Positions 33,456 through 41,197 of a DNA stretch of 64,000 bases are shown here, in pieces. The translations under genes were made by a program, and so were the position numbers. The DNA comes from Sinomonas gamaensis. GTDB taxonomy: Bacteria > Actinomycetota > Actinomycetes > Actinomycetales > Micrococcaceae. Under the pieces are notes generated by a model. It ran no database searches and was not told where the DNA came from. It saw nothing but the letters and a program-made list of their open reading frames with translations. How positions within the stretch are numbered: the stretch's first letter is position 1; each line of letters begins with the position of its first letter. The stretch is taken from the NCBI RefSeq assembly GCF_005876955.1, contig NZ_SSCL01000015.1:1-64000 (forward strand), given 5' to 3'.

Positions 33456-34484
33456 ATGGCGACGGTACTTGTGACCGGCGGCACCGGGTTCATCGGTGCC
33501 CATGCGATAGCCCAGCTCCTCGAGGCCGGGCACGAAGTCAAGACGACCATACGTTCGCTCGACGGCAGAGCCGACGTCGAGCACATGCTCTCCGTGGCCG
33601 AGGCCCCGCACCCCGAGCGGGTCGCCTACTTCGCGGCGAATCTCATGCACGACGACGGATGGGCCGCCGCCGCTGAAGGCGCCGAGTACGTGCTCCACGT
33701 CGCGTCGCCGTTCCCCACGACGCAGCCGAAGGACGCGGACGAGCTCGTGGTGCCTGCCCGCGAAGGGGCGCTCCGGGTACTGCGCGCCGCTCGGGAAGCG
33801 GGGGCGAAGCGCGTGGTGCTGACCTCGTCCTTCGCGGCCGTGGGCTACGGCCACGGGCCGTTGGGCCGCCCGCTCAATGAGGTCGACTGGACGAATCTCG
33901 ACCGGGGAAATCCGACGCCCTACGTTCGATCGAAGACCATTGCCGAGCGGTCCGCGTGGGACTTCATCGACAAAGAGGGCGGCGGCCTCGAATTGTCCGT
34001 GGTGAATCCCGTCGCGGTTCTGGGGCCAGTCCTTGGGGCCGACTATTCGAATTCCATTCGGATTGTCATTGCCCTCATGAAGGGGTGGCTGCCCGTTGCG
34101 CCGCCGGTGTGGATGAATGTCGTGGACGTCCGGGACGTGGTGGACCTGCATCTCAAGGCCATGACCGCTCCGGGCGCCGCTGGCCAGCGTTTCATCGCCG
34201 TGGCGGGCGAGCCCATCTCGTTCCGTCAGCTCGGGGTTGCCCTTCACGAGGCGCTCGGCGACGCGGCGGCGAAGCCCCCGCGAGGTACCGCGCCCGCGTG
34301 GCTCGTACGTGCGCTCGCGCGGTTCGTCCCACCGCTGCAGGAGCTCGTGCCGCAGCTCAACGTAGTGCGTCGGGCGAGCAGCGCGAAGGCGCGCGCAGAG
34401 CTCGGGTGGGCGCCGCGATCCAGTCGGGAAGCCGCCGTCGCGACCGGGGAGAGCCTGGTGCGGCTCGGGATCCTGGCGAACTAA
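33456..34484 (+). CDS. NAD(P)-dependent extended SDR (epimerase/dihydroflavonol-reductase-like)
   Basis: 342 residues. VTGGTGFIGAHAIAQLLEAGHEV is the Rossmann glycine-rich motif and YVRSK the Tyr-x3-Lys catalytic pair, with SFAAVGYG providing the Ser side. WMNVVDVRDVVDLHLKAM is typical of dihydroflavonol 4-reductase/3-beta-HSD-like SDRs. It probably reduces or dehydrogenates a small carbonyl compound. The gene follows the CHAD gene by 18 bases and may be co-transcribed with it. Confidence 0.87.
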   Translation: MATVLVTGGTGFIGAHAIAQLLEAGHEVKTTIRSLDGRADVEHMLSVAEAPHPERVAYFAANLMHDDGWAAAAEGAEYVLHVASPFPTTQPKDADELVVPAREGALRVLRAAREAGAKRVVLTSSFAAVGYGHGPLGRPLNEVDWTNLDRGNPTPYVRSKTIAERSAWDFIDKEGGGLELSVVNPVAVLGPVLGADYSNSIRIVIALMKGWLPVAPPVWMNVVDVRDVVDLHLKAMTAPGAAGQRFIAVAGEPISFRQLGVALHEALGDAAAKPPRGTAPAWLVRALARFVPPLQELVPQLNVVRRASSAKARAELGWAPRSSREAAVATGESLVRLGILAN

Positions 34485-34543
34485 CGCCCCCGGGCCGCCA
34501 GCTGCTCTTGCCGACGCTATGTGGTTGTGGCTTGTGTGAGGCT

Positions 34544-35029
34544 CTACCGAAGCGCCTCACAGATGATCCGGCTCACCTCCGACTCTGCTGCACCGATCGC
34601 CTCCGCAATCCGCCCGGGGCAGGCGCCTCTCTGGACAGCGTTGACGATGGCATCGTTCCGCGCGGCCCTGGCTTCCGCCGAGGCGGTTTCGGCGGCAAGG
34701 AGGGCATTGTGAGCGCTCGTGGCCCGGGCGAGGGCCAGGGTCCACGGAACACTGATCCGGCCGAGATCTTCCCGCAGCGTTTGCTCATCCCATGGGTAGA
34801 TCGCGTCCTCGTCCGCGTCGCCTCGGACGATCTGGCCGTCTCCGGTCAGCAGGTATCCGTACGGCTCGAGGATCGAGTTGGCCGCGTACCTGTATTCGGC
34901 AGCCGCAGCCTCAGCGAGCATCGCCCGCTGGGCTTCCGTGAGGTCGAATTCCTTGGGGTCGTAATCGGTTGCCTCCTCTAGGGTGCAGCCGAGGAATTCA
35001 GTGATGGTCATTCGGGTCGGTTCGGGCAT
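34544..35029 (-). CDS. Uncharacterised protein with C-terminal helix-turn-helix-like segment
   Basis: 161 residues; no family recognised. It begins MPEPTRMTITEFLGCTLEEATDYDPKEF, is acidic and helical in the middle (AMLAEAAAAEYRYAANSILEPYGYLLTG), and ends GACPGRIAEAIGAAESEVSRIICEAL, which looks like a helix-turn-helix. Start 35029 is preferred because AAGGGGG lies 6 bases upstream; the frame is open further but without a ribosome site. Convergent with the SDR gene. It may be a small DNA-binding or toxin/antitoxin-like protein, unproven. Confidence 0.6.
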   Translation of the reverse strand: MPEPTRMTITEFLGCTLEEATDYDPKEFDLTEAQRAMLAEAAAAEYRYAANSILEPYGYLLTGDGQIVRGDADEDAIYPWDEQTLREDLGRISVPWTLALARATSAHNALLAAETASAEARAARNDAIVNAVQRGACPGRIAEAIGAAESEVSRIICEALR

Positions 35030-35355
35030 CGTGCGCCCCCTTATCAGACTGTTCTTCGTAGCCCATTGGTGCTGGACGTTGTTCACTTGCTGCACCGGGT
35101 TCTGTGTGGGTGGCCTGGCATGGCCCCAGCGCCACGCCAGGCCACCTCGTGCCACGCGTGGGCCACCTCCGCAGCCCTCAAGCGTGCGTGGTTGCTACAT
35201 GGGGTCGGGCCAGTTGCCGACGGCCCGTGAGGCCGGTCCGCTGAGCAGCGCCCGGCAGGCAAGGGTATTCACGGTCTCATCTCCTGACTGGATGCAATGC
35301 GCACGTGGGCGCAGGGACGTCATGTCCGCCCGACGATGGGCAGACCCGTCCCCTC
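35030..35355. other. 326-bp intergenic stretch with a strong hairpin
   Basis: No gene supported. It lies between the end of the surface-protein gene (minus) and the promoter of the 35029 gene (minus), so it should hold that promoter. A perfect 11-bp stem is at 35109-35146. Confidence 0.45.
35109..35146. terminator. 11-bp perfect stem-loop in the intergenic region
   Basis: GGTGGCCTGGC (35109-35119) and GCCAGGCCACC (35136-35146) are exact complements with a 16-base loop. It could terminate the upstream surface-protein transcript, which ends 210 bases before it on the minus strand. Confidence 0.5.
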
Positions 35356-36378
35356 TCAGTCGGGAGTGGACCCGGGATCGAAGGCCGGGGACGGCGGAAG
35401 AAGGCCGCCATCCCGCCGGTTGCGGGAGGAGACTAGCAGGAGCGGAACGAGGATGAACGCTGACGCGAGTGTCGCAGGACTCGTGAGCCATCCTCCGAAA
35501 GATCCGGCGTTCCCCGCGCTCAACCACATCGGCTGGTCGAGCAGCAAGGGCGACCATGGTTCGCCGGGCGAGCCGGGGGGAGAGCCGTTTCCTGCGGAGT
35601 GGAGCCCGCCCTGGGGTGCCGTCGCGACACCTAGAACGGACCAGTCCCACGCAGGGACACCGTGTGCCGTGACGGCGGCGCTGCCTGCAGCCAGTGCGTC
35701 GCCTGCGGGTCGCGCGTCGGGCGCGGCCGGCGAGGCGGCGAGGACTGCAGCGTGCTCGGCGTCGGCATCGGCGGTGGGGATGGACGGCGGTGCTGCTTCA
35801 CTGACGGCAGCGGGGACCGGTACCGCTTGATCGCCGGATCCGGGGACCGGTGCCGGCTGGGTGACGGGTGTGACGGGCGTGGTGATCGGCGGTGGAAGCG
35901 GGTTTGAAACAGCGCCGCCGAGGGTGTTGCCCACGCTGCTGATCGTCTGCGCGACCTCCGACGTGGTGCCGTTCACCACGGGGGCGAGCGGTGCCAGTGG
36001 GCCGCTCAGCACTGGTCCCGCGAGGGAAGGCACGGCGTCCACGGTCGAGGAGAGCGCCGTCGTCGTGCTCTGAACCAGGGTCGAGCCTGCTGACTCGGCG
36101 TGAGGCACCGCCGCGACGGTGCCACTCGCCACGGTGCCACTCGTGGCGTCCGAAACCGTGCTCGTGAGGGGAGCAACCGTGCTCGTGACGGGGGCCGTCA
36201 CGGTGGTGACGGGGGTCGATGTCGTGGTCCCGACAAGATCACCGGTGCCGAGGAGGTCGCTCGATGCACAGGCAGCAGCGCCTGAGAGGAGCAACCAGCC
36301 GAGGCCTAGCCCCGCCGCGACGGAGGCGTGCCGGACCACGGCTAGAGCACGAAGTCGCGCCGTTGGCGGCAACCGCAT
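35356..36378 (-). CDS. Ser/Thr/Val-rich cell-surface protein, signal peptide and C-terminal membrane anchor
   Basis: 340 residues of low-complexity sequence. The first 38 residues form a signal peptide ending AAACASS. A long region is repetitive in T, S, V and P (e.g. TSTPVTTVTAPVTSTVAPL, ATSGTVASGTV). Near the C-terminus LASAFILVPLLLVSS is a hydrophobic stretch followed by basic RNRRDGG, an anchor pattern. No enzyme motif is present. Such mucin-like proteins decorate actinobacterial envelopes and may be O-glycosylated (inference). A small ALAA-type spacer and a Gly/Pro loop occur before the anchor. Confidence 0.72.
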   Translation of the reverse strand: MRLPPTARLRALAVVRHASVAAGLGLGWLLLSGAAACASSDLLGTGDLVGTTTSTPVTTVTAPVTSTVAPLTSTVSDATSGTVASGTVAAVPHAESAGSTLVQSTTTALSSTVDAVPSLAGPVLSGPLAPLAPVVNGTTSEVAQTISSVGNTLGGAVSNPLPPPITTPVTPVTQPAPVPGSGDQAVPVPAAVSEAAPPSIPTADADAEHAAVLAASPAAPDARPAGDALAAGSAAVTAHGVPAWDWSVLGVATAPQGGLHSAGNGSPPGSPGEPWSPLLLDQPMWLSAGNAGSFGGWLTSPATLASAFILVPLLLVSSRNRRDGGLLPPSPAFDPGSTPD

Positions 36379-36514
36379 GTCTCCACCTCCCCAGCCTCCA
36401 GGTTCGGTCGTGCACGCGAGAAAACCATGGTAGGTCTGGTGATACTGACAGCACTAGTGTCGGATCAGGGAAATCCCACCTTGAGCAGCCTGTTTTCCCA
36501 CATCTGAGGGTCCT

Positions 36515-36537
36515 ATACATAATCGCGCATCATGTAT
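36515..36537. promoter_or_regulatory. Dyad upstream of the GntR regulator
   Basis: ATACAT (36515-36520) and ATGTAT (36532-36537) flank an 11-base spacer, 32 bases ahead of the regulator start. The AT-rich sequence around it could be its promoter, giving autoregulation. Confidence 0.4.
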
Positions 36538-36568
36538 CTTCTTTGCCTTTTAGAATACGATTTCCCTT

Positions 36569-37261
36569 ATGGCAAAGCGGACCGACGCCGAGACTCTCTC
36601 GAATCACCTCAGGGATGCCCTGCGCCGGGACATCCTGTCCGGGCAATGGTCGCCCGGCGCAAAACTCCAGCTGACGGCGCTGTCCGAGCACTACGAGACG
36701 AGCAGCACGGTGGTCAGGGAAGCCCTCACGCGGCTCGTCGGTGATCGGCTCGTCCTCCTGCGTCCGAACCGCGGGTTCTTCGTCCCCGAGCTCTCGCTCG
36801 CGGACCTCGAGGACATCACCGAGATGCGGTGCGTCAACGAGGAGCTCGCGGTGCGATTGGCCGTCGAGCGGGGAACGCTCGAATGGGAGTCGGAGCTGAT
36901 TGCCGCCCATCACACCCTCGAGAGGACCCAGCGCAGAGACCCGGAGAATCCCGATCTGCACACTCAAGCCTGGAATGACGCGCATCAGGCGTTCCACGCC
37001 AAGCTCATCGAGGCCTGCCGCGTGCCGGTCCTGATCGATCTCACGAACGTGCTCTCCGACCTCAGCCAGCTGTATGGCCGCTGGGCCGGGATGGCCACTC
37101 GCAATGCTCCGCGCGACATCGAGCAGGAGCATCGGGACATCCTCGCCGCGGCCCTTGCGCGAGACCCGCGGCTCACCGCGGCCCTCCTCCGGGCGCATTA
37201 TCAGACCACCATGGCGGCGGTTCGCAACGCTGGAGAGGTCGGGCTCCGGGCCAGCGTCTAG
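36569..37261 (+). CDS. GntR-family regulator, FCD type
   Basis: 230 residues. The N-terminal winged helix spans RDILSGQWSPGAKLQLTALSEHYETSSTVVREALTRLV, and LRPNRGFFVPELSLADLEDI is the linker into the FCD domain with DAHQAFHAKLIEAC and EHRDILAAALARD as metal/effector ligands. It directly precedes the dioxygenase-FAH-hydroxylase genes (70 bases), so it is their likely regulator, possibly sensing an aromatic or ring-cleavage product. Confidence 0.9.
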   Translation: MAKRTDAETLSNHLRDALRRDILSGQWSPGAKLQLTALSEHYETSSTVVREALTRLVGDRLVLLRPNRGFFVPELSLADLEDITEMRCVNEELAVRLAVERGTLEWESELIAAHHTLERTQRRDPENPDLHTQAWNDAHQAFHAKLIEACRVPVLIDLTNVLSDLSQLYGRWAGMATRNAPRDIEQEHRDILAAALARDPRLTAALLRAHYQTTMAAVRNAGEVGLRASV

Positions 37262-37278
37262 GCCTTCCCCTAGATTAT

Positions 37279-37291
37279 GCAAAATCTTTGC
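37279..37291. promoter_or_regulatory. Short dyad ahead of the dioxygenase
   Basis: GCAAA-ATC-TTTGC, with TGCGATAGTGTTT just after, in the 70-base gap before the dioxygenase start. GATAGT is a fair -10 hexamer. Candidate GntR site. Confidence 0.3.
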
Positions 37292-37331
37292 GATAGTGTT
37301 TTCTTGAGCACTTGGAGCAAAGGAGCATGCC

Positions 37332-38207
37332 ATGGCGTGGGGACTGATCAGCGAGATGGGCCATGTGGCCATCCAGACCACCGACCTCGGAGCGGCAGTC
37401 GCCGACGCCACTGAGCTCTTGGGACTCCGGGTCACGGAGCGGCGCAACGGCGAGGTCTACCTCGCGGCCAACGCGGTGCATCACGAGCTCGTCTACGTCG
37501 AGTCGAGCCGCAACGGCATCCACGCCCTCGGCCTCGTCGCCCGCGACGGCGACGCGCTGGCCGAGATCCGTCGCCGGGTCGAGGCCGAGAATCTCGAGAT
37601 CCTCTCGAACCGGCCGTTGAGCGCCGGAGTCGCGGACGGGTTCGCGTTCGTGGGCCCCGAGGGCTGGATCTTCGAGGTCTACACCGGGATGCAGCGCGCC
37701 GAGCGGGGAGCGCTCTCATTCGGCCCCGACCGCTACGGCCACATCAACTTCCACCCGCAGGACGTGCGCGGCATGATGCTCTTCCTCTCGCGCGTCTTCG
37801 ACTTCCGGCTCTCCGACGTCATCGGCGACGACTTCGCGTACTTCATGCGCTGCAACCCCGACCATCACGGGATCGCGCTCATCAAAGGCCGCGGGACCTT
37901 CCACCATCACGCGTGGCAGACCCAATCCGTCGCCGACCTCGCCAAGCTCGGTGACCGGCTCCATCGGCAGGGCCGCGAACTCATCTGGGGCCCCGTCCGC
38001 CACGGCGCAGGCCACAACATCGCGGCGTACTACGTCGAGTCCTCGGGCGCCGTCGTCGAGCTCTACACGGACCTCGAGCAGATCTACGACGACGACCGTG
38101 CACCGGTCGTGTGGGGCCAGGACGAGAACTGGTACAACATGTGGTCCGACCGGCGCCCCGAAGACTTCCGCACCTTCGGCATCCCACCCGTCGACCACAG
38201 CTTCTGA
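37332..38207 (+). CDS. Type I extradiol (VOC) dioxygenase
   Basis: 291 residues, two tandem vicinal-oxygen-chelate modules (residues about 10-115 and 135-250). Metal ligands are visible as HINFHP (His), HHHAW (His) and VVELYTD (Glu). The family opens the ring of catecholic compounds next to one hydroxyl. AAAGGAG precedes the ATG by 6 bases. It heads the dioxygenase-FAH-hydroxylase cluster and lies just after a GntR gene. Which catechol it cleaves cannot be told, but a hydroquinone- or homoprotocatechuate-type substrate fits the neighbouring genes. Confidence 0.88.
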   Translation: MAWGLISEMGHVAIQTTDLGAAVADATELLGLRVTERRNGEVYLAANAVHHELVYVESSRNGIHALGLVARDGDALAEIRRRVEAENLEILSNRPLSAGVADGFAFVGPEGWIFEVYTGMQRAERGALSFGPDRYGHINFHPQDVRGMMLFLSRVFDFRLSDVIGDDFAYFMRCNPDHHGIALIKGRGTFHHHAWQTQSVADLAKLGDRLHRQGRELIWGPVRHGAGHNIAAYYVESSGAVVELYTDLEQIYDDDRAPVVWGQDENWYNMWSDRRPEDFRTFGIPPVDHSF

Positions 38208-38240
38208 TCTTTCCCAAGCCAACCCTTCGAAAGGCCACCC

Positions 38241-39098
38241 ATGAACTACGTCTCCTTCACCGCGCCCGACGGCACCGCTACGTGGGGCGTCTCCCGCGAG
38301 GGCCGCGTCTACGATCTGGGCCCCAGCGGGACCGGGACCGCTGCGAGCCTCAAGGAGCTCGTCGTCGTCGGCCGTTTCGGGAAGCTCGCCGAGGCTGAGG
38401 TGCTTGCCGCGCCCTCGTACGACGAGGCTGAGATCGCCTTCCTCCCGCCGATCACCGACCCGGCGAAGATCCTGTGCATCGGCGTGAACTACCGCAGCCA
38501 TCAGGAGGAGACCGGCAAGACGAAACAGAAGGCGCCCACGGTCTTCACCCGGTTCGCAGACTCTCAGATGGGCCACCTTGCGCCCGCGCTCATGCCCGAG
38601 TCGACCACGCAGTACGACTATGAGGGCGAGATGGCGCTGGTCATCTCGAAGGACGCCTACCGGGTCTCCGCCGAGGACGCGTGGGATCACGTGGCCGGGT
38701 ACGCGGCGTACAACGACTTCTCGGTGCGTGACTGGCAGCTCGCAGCGACGCAGTGGACCCCGGGCAAGAACTTCCCCGGCACCGGTGCCTTCGGGCCGTA
38801 TCTGGTTCCGGCCACGGACCTCGGCGACGTCGACCAGCTCAAGCTGGAGACCCGGGTCAACGGCGAGGTTCGCCAGTCCGCATCGGTCGCCGACCTCTAC
38901 TTCTCGATCCCGCAGATCATCGAGTACGTCACCGCGTGGACCAAGCTGTCGCCCGGCGACGTGATTGTCACCGGGACGCCGGGTGGCGTCGGCCTCTTCA
39001 TGGAGCCGAAGGGCTTCCTGTCGGCGGGCGATGTCGTCGAGGTTGAGATCACGGGCCTCGGGACGCTCCGCAATACCGTCGCGCTGGACGCCGTGTGA
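38241..39098 (+). CDS. Fumarylacetoacetate hydrolase (FAH) family protein
   Basis: 285 residues. CIGVNYRSHQEETGK, YDYEGEMALVISK, YNDFSVRDWQL and TGTPGGVGLFM are the family motifs and supply the metal-binding Glu and Asp residues. Such enzymes hydrolyse, isomerise or decarboxylate ring-cleavage products. It follows the extradiol dioxygenase by 33 bases, so the two should act in sequence. Overlap at 39096-39098 links it to the hydroxylase gene. Confidence 0.9.
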   Translation: MNYVSFTAPDGTATWGVSREGRVYDLGPSGTGTAASLKELVVVGRFGKLAEAEVLAAPSYDEAEIAFLPPITDPAKILCIGVNYRSHQEETGKTKQKAPTVFTRFADSQMGHLAPALMPESTTQYDYEGEMALVISKDAYRVSAEDAWDHVAGYAAYNDFSVRDWQLAATQWTPGKNFPGTGAFGPYLVPATDLGDVDQLKLETRVNGEVRQSASVADLYFSIPQIIEYVTAWTKLSPGDVIVTGTPGGVGLFMEPKGFLSAGDVVEVEITGLGTLRNTVALDAV

Positions 39099-40663
39099 TG
39101 AACGGACCGCATTCGGCGGAGGTCTTGGTCCTCGGCGCGGGGCCCGTCGGCCTCACAGCCGCGTGTCTCCTGGCCGACGCCGGGGTGAGCGTCGCCGTCG
39201 TCGAGCAGCATCCGGGCACCGGCGACGAGCCGCGAGCCATCAGCGCGACCGACGAGGCGCTGCGCATCATGCAGCAGCTCGGCGTCTTGCCCGAGCTTGC
39301 TCTCGAGACGCTCCTCGACACGGGCGCGCGGTACACCGGCCGCCGCGGGCAGGTGCTCGCCGACGTGCGGCCGCCCCGCCCGCGGCTCGGCCAGCCGGGC
39401 AAGAGCCAGTTCGATCAGCCGGTCATGGAGGCGCTGCTCTGGGAAGCTGCGAAGAAGCGGCCAGGAATCGAGCTGCACTTCACTACCGAGGCGGTGGGGC
39501 TGACCCAGACGGACGACGGCGTGGAGCTCACCGCCGTGGGCCCGGAAGGTGCGGAGCTCGCCTTCCGCGCTTCTTGGCTTGTGGCGTGCGACGGCGGGCG
39601 GAGCTTCGCGCGGAAGGCGCTCGGCATCGGGCTTGAGGGTTCGACGCAGGTCGAGAAGTGGATCGTCGTCGACCTCCTCGACGCGGGCGAAGCCGAGCCC
39701 TACGCGTCGTTCCACTGCAACGGGAGGCGACCGGCCGTCGTCGTACCCGGGGTGAAAGGTCGGCGACGCTACGAGTTCATGCTGCTCCCCGGCGAGGATG
39801 AGGCCGTCATGCTCTCGGACGAGTCGATCCGCGCCCTCGTCGGCGAATACCAGGCCGTTGACGCCGTGGGGGTGCGCCGCGCCGCCGTCTATACCGCCCA
39901 GCAGCGCCTTGCCGAGAGGTGGCGCGTGGGGCGCGTTCTCCTCGCCGGCGATGCCGCGCACCTCATGCCCCCGTTCGCCGGGCAAGGGCTCAATGCGGGG
40001 CTTCGGGACGCGGCATCGCTTGCGTGGCGAGTTGCCGAAGTGGTGCACGGGCGCGCCGGAGAGCCTCTCCTCGACAGCTACGAGGCCGAGCGGAAGCCGC
40101 ACGCCGCGGAGATGGTCAAGCTCTCGAAGCGGATCGGGTCGATCGTCATGAGCACGAACCCACTCGTGTGCGCCGTGCGGGACGCGGCGATCCCCGCGCT
40201 CGGTGTGGTGCCCCGGGCGAAGGCCTGGCTGACGGGGATGAAGTTCCTCCGGCAGCCGCGGTACGACGAAGGACTCGCAGTGCCTGTTGCGCCCGACGTG
40301 CCGGTGGCGGCTGCCGACTTCTTGGGGCGAGCGCTGCCGCAGCCGGACATCATGGCCGCCCACGGCGGTCCAGTCCTCAAGCTCGACGACGCCCTCGGTC
40401 GCGGTTTCGCCTGGCTGGCCGTGCTGGAGCCGGGGGAACTGACGGTCACCCGTCCTGGTGAGACGCCTTCTCGGTGGCGCACGCTTGACGGCCTTGTCGA
40501 TCCCGCGATTCTCGACACCGCTGTGGGGCACGAACTGCTCGTGCGCCCCGATCGGTACGTCGCCGCCGTCGTCACCCCTGGCGAGCGGACGACGGCGATG
40601 CGCGCCTTGGCCCCCGAACTCCCCGGGCTCGTGGCGCAGTTTGAGGGCACCGAAGTGATGTGA
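39098..40663 (+). CDS. FAD-dependent aromatic hydroxylase (MhpA/PheA/TfdB-like)
   Basis: About 521 residues. VLGAGPVGLTAACLLADAGV is the FAD-binding Rossmann motif; LVACDGGRSFARKALGI and LLAGDAAHLMPPFAGQGLNAG are the DG and GD motifs of class A flavin monooxygenases. The C-terminal thioredoxin-like domain (VGHELLVRPDRYVAAV) fits the phenol/3-hydroxyphenylpropionate hydroxylase subgroup. ATG 39098 shares its A with the preceding stop TGA, so translation is coupled. It most likely adds the second ring hydroxyl before extradiol cleavage. GTG 39095 is an alternative start. Confidence 0.9.
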   Translation: MNGPHSAEVLVLGAGPVGLTAACLLADAGVSVAVVEQHPGTGDEPRAISATDEALRIMQQLGVLPELALETLLDTGARYTGRRGQVLADVRPPRPRLGQPGKSQFDQPVMEALLWEAAKKRPGIELHFTTEAVGLTQTDDGVELTAVGPEGAELAFRASWLVACDGGRSFARKALGIGLEGSTQVEKWIVVDLLDAGEAEPYASFHCNGRRPAVVVPGVKGRRRYEFMLLPGEDEAVMLSDESIRALVGEYQAVDAVGVRRAAVYTAQQRLAERWRVGRVLLAGDAAHLMPPFAGQGLNAGLRDAASLAWRVAEVVHGRAGEPLLDSYEAERKPHAAEMVKLSKRIGSIVMSTNPLVCAVRDAAIPALGVVPRAKAWLTGMKFLRQPRYDEGLAVPVAPDVPVAAADFLGRALPQPDIMAAHGGPVLKLDDALGRGFAWLAVLEPGELTVTRPGETPSRWRTLDGLVDPAILDTAVGHELLVRPDRYVAAVVTPGERTTAMRALAPELPGLVAQFEGTEVM

Positions 40664-40997
40664 CCTGACCCCCTCGCCCCCGTTGCGCCGTCACCTCCGC
40701 AGGGTGGGGCCTTTTGCGCGTCCGATTCCGACCAGGTTTGCCCGCCCGATTCGGTGAGTTGCGGCGTGTCGGACGGTGGCGCGCCGGGCGGTCCTTTCGA
40801 AGATGGTCGGAATGCGCGGCCGGGTGGCGGCAGGCGAGGGACGACGACGGCGCTACCGCCCGCCGTCGTCCGCGCACCCTGCGGAGGTGACGGCGCAAGC
40901 GGTGGGACCCTTGACCCCCGCCGCGGCGCATGCTGTCCTGAACCGCACGGGCGCAACACTGCGTTCGTTCCCCTATTCGCCACAGCGAAGGAGTGCC
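40664..40997. other. 334-bp intergenic stretch dominated by nested inverted repeats
   Basis: No gene supported before the small ORF at 40998. The stretch carries a 24-bp inverted repeat with nested stems, described separately, then the leader of the small ORF. Confidence 0.5.
40683..40898. repeat. 24-bp perfect inverted repeat enclosing 168 bp with nested stems
   Basis: Arms 40683-40706 and 40875-40898 are exact reverse complements. Inside lie a second 10-bp inverted repeat (40725-40734 with 40804-40813) and a 9-bp hairpin (40843-40851 with 40862-40870). No target-site duplication touches the arms. It could be a MITE-like element, a structured RNA, or a long attenuator after the hydroxylase gene. 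Confidence 0.65.
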
Positions 40998-41138
40998 ATG
41001 GTCAACGGCGACCGCCGGAACGCTATCCACCGCCCGAACAGGGAAGACCTGTCCCAGGACTTTGCCGAGGGGCCCGAGGAGAAGGCCTGGGACGAGGAAG
41101 ACGGCCTCTTCGACAGCGAGGAAATCGTCATCTCCTGA
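40998..41138 (+). CDS. 46-residue acidic small protein
   Basis: A short ORF with GAAGGAG 4 bases before the ATG and a strong terminator right after the stop. The protein MVNGDRRNAIHRPNREDL ... DGLFDSEEIVIS is rich in Asp and Glu and ends with a hydrophobic tail. Function unknown. The clean ribosome site and its own terminator argue that it is real. Confidence 0.55.
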   Translation: MVNGDRRNAIHRPNREDLSQDFAEGPEEKAWDEEDGLFDSEEIVIS

Positions 41139-41149
41139 CGCAAGAACAA

Positions 41150-41182
41150 CGAGGCGCCGCAGGAAAACCCTGCGGCGCCTCG
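41150..41182. terminator. 14-bp perfect hairpin, convergent terminator
   Basis: Arms 41150-41163 and 41169-41182 (CGAGGCGCCGCAGG type) around AAAAC. It lies 12 bases after the small ORF and 16 bases beyond the flavin-reductase stop, so it can serve both strands. Confidence 0.75.
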
Positions 41183-41197
41183 CTCGTGTGAGGGGGC

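Noticed and set aside
38897-40531. A 544-codon minus-strand frame opposite the FAD hydroxylase
   Set aside because: His/Arg/Gly-rich shadow with no motif; the plus-strand gene has both FAD motifs.
40666-40919. TGACCCCC occurring on both sides of the 24-bp inverted repeat as a target-site duplication
   Set aside because: The copies (40666-40673 and 40912-40919) do not touch the repeat arms and lie at unequal distances, so they do not support transposition.
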